Below are positions 59,753 through 64,000 of a stretch of 64,000 nucleotides of DNA, in pieces. The DNA comes from Chimonanthus salicifolius (Eukaryota > Streptophyta > Magnoliopsida > Laurales > Calycanthaceae). The position numbers and the translations under genes were made by a program. The stretch's first letter is position 1. Each line of letters begins with the position of its first letter. The notes beneath the pieces were generated by a model. The model made no database searches. It was not told the DNA's origin and was given only the letters and a program-made list of their open reading frames with translations. Location of the stretch: contig CM023535.1 in the NCBI GenBank assembly GCA_013350335.1, forward strand, positions 27,620,617-27,684,616, written 5' to 3'.

Positions 59753-60213
59753 CATATACTTTTTGTCCCGATTTTCTCCAAACCTTTGGTTTCTAACAAA
59801 GTTGTTTTTGCCTTTGCCACAAGTTATAAGAGAGAAGAATAAACAGTTCTCCGAACTTGAGTCCTGGTACAGGTGGGCACAATCTACTTTGTGGGATCAC
59901 ATTTTATGAAAACAGACTTTTGGATAAGAACATAATCCCGGAAATGGTCCAAATACCCTCTTGGGTCAAAGTGATATTATGAAGTCATAGTGTTCTTTGT
60001 TTCTGTTTTTCTTTTTAATCCCTTGGGATGCATGTGAGAATGTGAAATCTCCATATGCAGCAGAATATCACCCAGATCTGAGTGATATTTAGGTTAGTTA
60101 CGTGCTTCCCATTCTTCTAAGTAGTACACTCCATGATGCAGAGTTTGCTTGCCTGTATATGATCATTTTTCTTTTATAAATGCTCAAATATGGAAGTTTC
60201 AATCTACAGAGTT
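59753..60213. other. No gene confirmed
   Basis: Contains a short open stretch 59824-59909 (REKNKQFSELESWYRWAQST) after a TTTGCCACAAG that could be an acceptor. It is not recognised and is isolated. Confidence 0.3.
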
Positions 60214-60221
60214 GTAGCATG

Positions 60222-60379
60222 CAGGGGTTCAAAATTCGGTACGGTCTTTTTCTCCCTTTTTTTTTTAAAAAAAAAACAGCCAATATTGTGATATCGGCCA
60301 ATATGATACGGCCGAGATATCGGCATATTGGCCGAATATCAGTCAATACGATATGTATCGGCCGATATTTGGACCCCTG
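60222..60379. mobile_element. hAT-type MITE, 158 bp
   Basis: Ends CAGGGGTTCAAA and the reverse complement CAGGGGTCCAAA, the hAT CAGGGG terminal type. Flanks GTAGCATG (60214-60221) and GTGGCAGG (60380-60387) match 6 of 8. The interior is built from repeated GATATCGGCCAATA-like palindromes. Confidence 0.75.
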
Positions 60380-60387
60380 GTGGCAGG

Positions 60388-62200
60388 CATAACAATGCAA
60401 TCCTTTTCATCTCCATAGTAGCATTTTGTGTTCATTGCAATTCTCATAAACTGCATTTAATCCTGCCATCTTTTCTCAGTACATTTGTAGTAAAAAAAAA
60501 AAAATACAAAACACGTCTCAGAGAGGGTGTTGCATTGAATTGAGGTGACCCCTCAAAACAATGTGAGTTCACCACCCGAAGAGCATGACTTCTTACTTTC
60601 CTTTTTTTTTTTTTTGGGTAATGGAAGAAGATGACTTCATCATTAAATATTGTTTAATGAGAATTATACTTGCGCTAGGCATAGCTCAAGGGGATTAATT
60701 CTGCTCCACAAAAAGTGGTTCCACAATGAAGATTATGACATGGATTACAACTTTCTGTTATGTCACCTACACTGTTACATGAAATGATCATCAAGATTAC
60801 GAGAAGTTACATCGGTTCTCATCTGGGTAGACTATTAGATCAGTAGCAACTACCAACCCTCATGATCTGCAACTGACCTAAGATAACTTCGATCAGAGAG
60901 ATTCATTCTGATGGGCAATGTAGTTTATGGCTGTGGTAACTCACTTGCATATTTGATCCAAGTTGATTAAGTGTACCACAATATTGATTTCGGTCACCGG
61001 CATGGAGACATGTCTCTTCTGCCAGTACCCTTAGATGATGGATATTTCAGTTTTTGGCTGTTAAATGAATTTTCCATTACATTTGGAAGTATTATATGGA
61101 GGTTTCATCCCATCCATTTTTTCCTTTTTTTTTCACCACTCGACCTTATACATCAGTTTCCATTGCATTTCAAGTCTTCCCACTTAATCTGGTTCTAATG
61201 TACTTGAAGCTCCGGATTCAAAGAAATAAGTATCAATTGATACGTATCGGTATTTTGACTATCGATAGGTATATTGGTATATGCAGATAAGCAACATATC
61301 ATTCCATGGTAGAGCATAATACTGATACTGAATTATTGACGGATATGTATTGATCCGTATTGTCCAACTGATGCATTTTTAATTGTTTTTTGAAAATTGG
61401 TTTCTATCTAGTACTTATGGAATTCAATGGAAATGTCTCATTGTCATTCACAATTTCACATGGTTTATAAAGTGCTTGTGTGATTTTCAAGAATTTTTTT
61501 AAACTTTTAGATAAATATTTGGGTTTTGTAAGTACTACTTATTTTTGAGTTTCTTGTCAAAAAAATGAAAGAAATGATATAAAATATATTTTTAGAATTA
61601 AATGAAGATCTCTATATGATGAATAGAGTTTTTAGCGTCATTATTTAATTTATTTTTAATATTTGAACATTTTTACAAAACTTAATTTTTTACAATAATT
61701 TTCTTTTATAAATTGTAATATAAGATAGTTGTCACTGGAGGATTTGAGAAAATGAAGCTAATATTGGGTACTTTCTCATATTGCTTTCCTTTATTATAAA
61801 TTTTTTAGATATTTTTAAATTTTTTTGGCTACTTTTCAAATTATCGAAATTTTGATTTTTAAGGGTCTAAAATTCCACAAAAATGACCTTAATTTTAAAA
61901 GAAATATGTTCACCTTAGATTTTCTACTTTTTTCATTTATTTTTTATTTTCTTGTATTCTTTTTAAAATAAAACATGGAAAAGAATTCAAAGGAGATAAA
62001 ATCATTGACTGCAGTGCCCGTATTGCCGCAACGCATTTTAAACCTCTGACTTTAGTATCTTCCACTGTTATCTAAGATGATATTTTTTAATCTCTTTATG
62101 AAATGTTGATTTTTTTGTAAAATGTTATAGCATATCAGTTAGAGTATTCATAGCACTAAGCATTTTTCTTTTTCTATGATCACTGGTAAGCCATCTCCAT
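60388..62200. other. AT-rich flank with possible MITE remnant
   Basis: A degenerate GATACGTATCGG / TGATCCGTATTG element at about 61232-61370 resembles the interior of the hAT MITE. The rest is low-complexity AT-rich sequence without genes. Confidence 0.4.
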
Positions 62201-62204
62201 GGGG

Positions 62205-62480
62205 CTGAAAGTCGAGTCGAATTGGGTCGGGTTTTTAACTTATGTTAAAAATTATTGAGCCTGATCCAACTCGACTCGAATTGCTGACCCGAGTTGCTCA
62301 ACCCGACCTGACTCTAATTTCTGACCTAACTCAATCCGAGTGTTGTTTTATAACTTCGTGCACTTAGGTTGGGTTGGGTCGGGTTGCTTTTAAATTTCTT
62401 AACTCGACCCGACCCAAATTTCATACGGGTTTATTTTTTTCCTACCCGACCCAACTTGAGATATACAAAAACATAACCCA
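62205..62480. mobile_element. GGGTCGGGTT-rich MITE-like element
   Basis: Dense GGGTCGGGTT and AACCCGACCC words in opposing orientation (GAATTGGGTCGGGTTTTTAA near 62220, CTACCCGACCCAACTTGA near 62440), giving a fold-back structure. Exact ends not found. Confidence 0.5.
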
Positions 62481-62493
62481 AACCCATTGATTT

Positions 62494-62950
62494 TGTCACG
62501 CTTCACCCCTTAGGGCCTCCTAAGACGTGAATTAATTTTTTTTTTTTGACATTGAGCCTCTAATAATTGCAGAAATCATAACTTGACAAGGACTTGACAT
62601 TACATGTGATCAGAAGTTCAGAGATAGCATTTGATAGCCTCGGATCCAACCATCACACAACCGGTTAAGTTCTTAGGCAGATGGAGGGTCATAATGGTCC
62701 ACTTAAAACCCAAATCCTCGGCAGAACCCACCCGTCACCCTGGTATGTGGACACACTAAAAATCAACATGCAGTCTAACACTCCGATCCATTGATTGTTA
62801 AGTTCAAATAGAAAATGTCACACACATTCTACCTAATATTCACTATAACCATTCACATATATATCTACATCAGAGATACACATAAGAAAAGCAGTAGTTT
62901 TATTACATATCTACTGTGTCTCAAACCAGACACATTACACGGTTTATTAC
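62494..62950 (-). repeat. Ty3-type LTR end, reverse (outer)
   Basis: Starts TGTCACGCTTCACCCCTTAGG, the reverse of an LTR 3' terminus. It is interrupted at 62951 by a second such terminus. Confidence 0.5.
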
Positions 62951-64000
62951 TATCACGCCCCGACCTGCGAAGTGGGTCCGGAACGCTACCTAAATTTTTT
63001 TTTTTTTAAAAAAAAAAACCAAATCCAAGTTTTTGGAAATCAAAACTCCAAGAAAAACATAAGTTTATAAGCTTTGAAAAATTCCGGTTTGACATACGAA
63101 TTTCACAAACACACCTTCAAAGTTAAATATTATTGCATAAACACACATAATATATACAAGTGACTTGTTCTAAGAGTCATAAGACCATCCATGGCTCTAA
63201 AACTAAAAGACACACAAGCCCAAGAATATTCAAAACATTGAACTTAGAACTAAACTATTCTAAGTCATAACTTCCGCTACTTCTGAGATTCAACTTCTAA
63301 TTCATCATGGAGGGATCCTCAGCTCCCTCTCCCAATTCATGTCCTGCATTGTAAGGGATGTGAGTTCCTAGCCCAGTGAAGAGAGCTCAACAGTACACAG
63401 TATTCATAAGCATGAATTAAACATAATTACAATGCACGTTAACAATAATGAACATGTGGCAATTGTTCTTTTCTACTTAATGTGTATCATTTATTAGTTG
63501 ATACACTGGGGTATCCCACTTAACCTCATAAGGTATCCCACTCAACCGCAACTGTACAGGTCCAGGGTATCCCACTCAACCTCGTCGAGGAATCCCACTC
63601 ATCCCTGAGTGCATTAAGTCCCGACACGAATATAATGCAGCATCTTGTAAGAGCTTGACCCATTTAACACGTGTGTGATAATGTACAGTTAAACACATAC
63701 ACATACTATCCATTTTTTTTTATAAACATGGAATATAAATCTCCACATACCCTTTCCAAGAGGGCTTTACAATGGAATTACCTTTACCATTCACTGGTTT
63801 TAATCTAGGTTTAACAACATAGAATAAACATTACTTGCACATGAATAACACATGTTGTATAATCTCATTATAATAAACACATGCATCTCATTCACAATAT
63901 AACACGTGCATAAATAAATATAACATAGTACATGCACCATCACATAACCAGTCTAACAATGGACATTTACAAACAATCCCACAACTCATCTATTAATATT
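62951..64000 (-). repeat. Ty3-type LTR, reverse, runs off the window
   Basis: TATCACGCCCCGACC (terminal G changed to A), then CTAGCCCAGTGAAGAGAGCTC near 63370 as in the LTR at 11657. A GGTATCCCACTCAACC array (four units, 63510-63600) lies inside. The 5' end is beyond the window. Confidence 0.6.

Overview
This window is nuclear DNA of a flowering plant. The evidence is spliceosomal introns with GT..AG borders, a gene for a plastid-targeted protein, and a dense load of plant-type transposable elements: Ty3 and Ty1-copia LTR retrotransposons, Sirevirus-like solo LTRs, L1-type LINE tails carrying RNase H, and hAT-like and other MITEs. Introns of 10-12 kb packed with old repeats suggest a lineage with long introns, such as a magnoliid or basal eudicot. 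The species cannot be named from the sequence.

Only one host gene is well supported. It lies on the + strand, with six coding exons between 20342 and 58479. Joined in phase they give 1296 nt, or 431 residues plus stop. The product matches PrfB3, the chloroplast release-factor-like protein that in Arabidopsis stabilises plastid petB mRNA. As expected for PrfB3, it has the release-factor fold but lacks both the GGQ hydrolysis loop and the SPF stop-codon tripeptide. Coding sequence is about 3.4% of the 38 kb span. Introns 1, 3 and 5 (12.3, 10.0 and 12.4 kb) hold most of the mobile elements.

Layout. 1-14.8 kb: a pile of decayed Ty3 LTR elements (long LTRs, two gag zinc-knuckle remnants, a dead protease, a dead RT/RNase H). 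15.1-16.7 kb: a reverse-strand Sirevirus-like LTR. 18.2-19.8 kb: an hAT-like element carrying a LINE tail. 19.8-20.3 kb: presumed PrfB3 promoter. Intron 1 (20.5-32.8 kb): a non-autonomous LTR element (21091-31555, 5-bp target duplication GTTCT) with a Ty1-copia element nested inside it (23481-28854, target duplication ACTAG). Intron 3 (33.6-43.7 kb): a Sirevirus-like LTR (34210-41648) interrupted by a LINE tail with a 17-bp target duplication and by about 4.7 kb of organelle-looking, probably mitochondrial, DNA that holds three copies of a roughly 587-bp tandem repeat; then another LINE tail. Intron 5 (45.8-58.2 kb): three solo LTRs with perfect target duplications (ATATG, CACAA, CATTT), two LINE tails, simple repeats and MITEs. 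After the gene: a short tandem duplication, a small hAT MITE, and nested Ty3 LTR ends running off the window.

The most notable signals are: (i) three LTRs of one Sirevirus-like family that each carry a different palindromic short-repeat array in the same part of the LTR; (ii) 28-31 bp poly(C) tracts that arose independently at the same LTR site in two copies; (iii) mitochondrial-like DNA with a tandem triplication lodged in a transposon in an intron; (iv) the nested element in intron 1, resolved to base-level target duplications. I see no CRISPR array, rRNA or tRNA gene, and no new defence or metabolic gene system.
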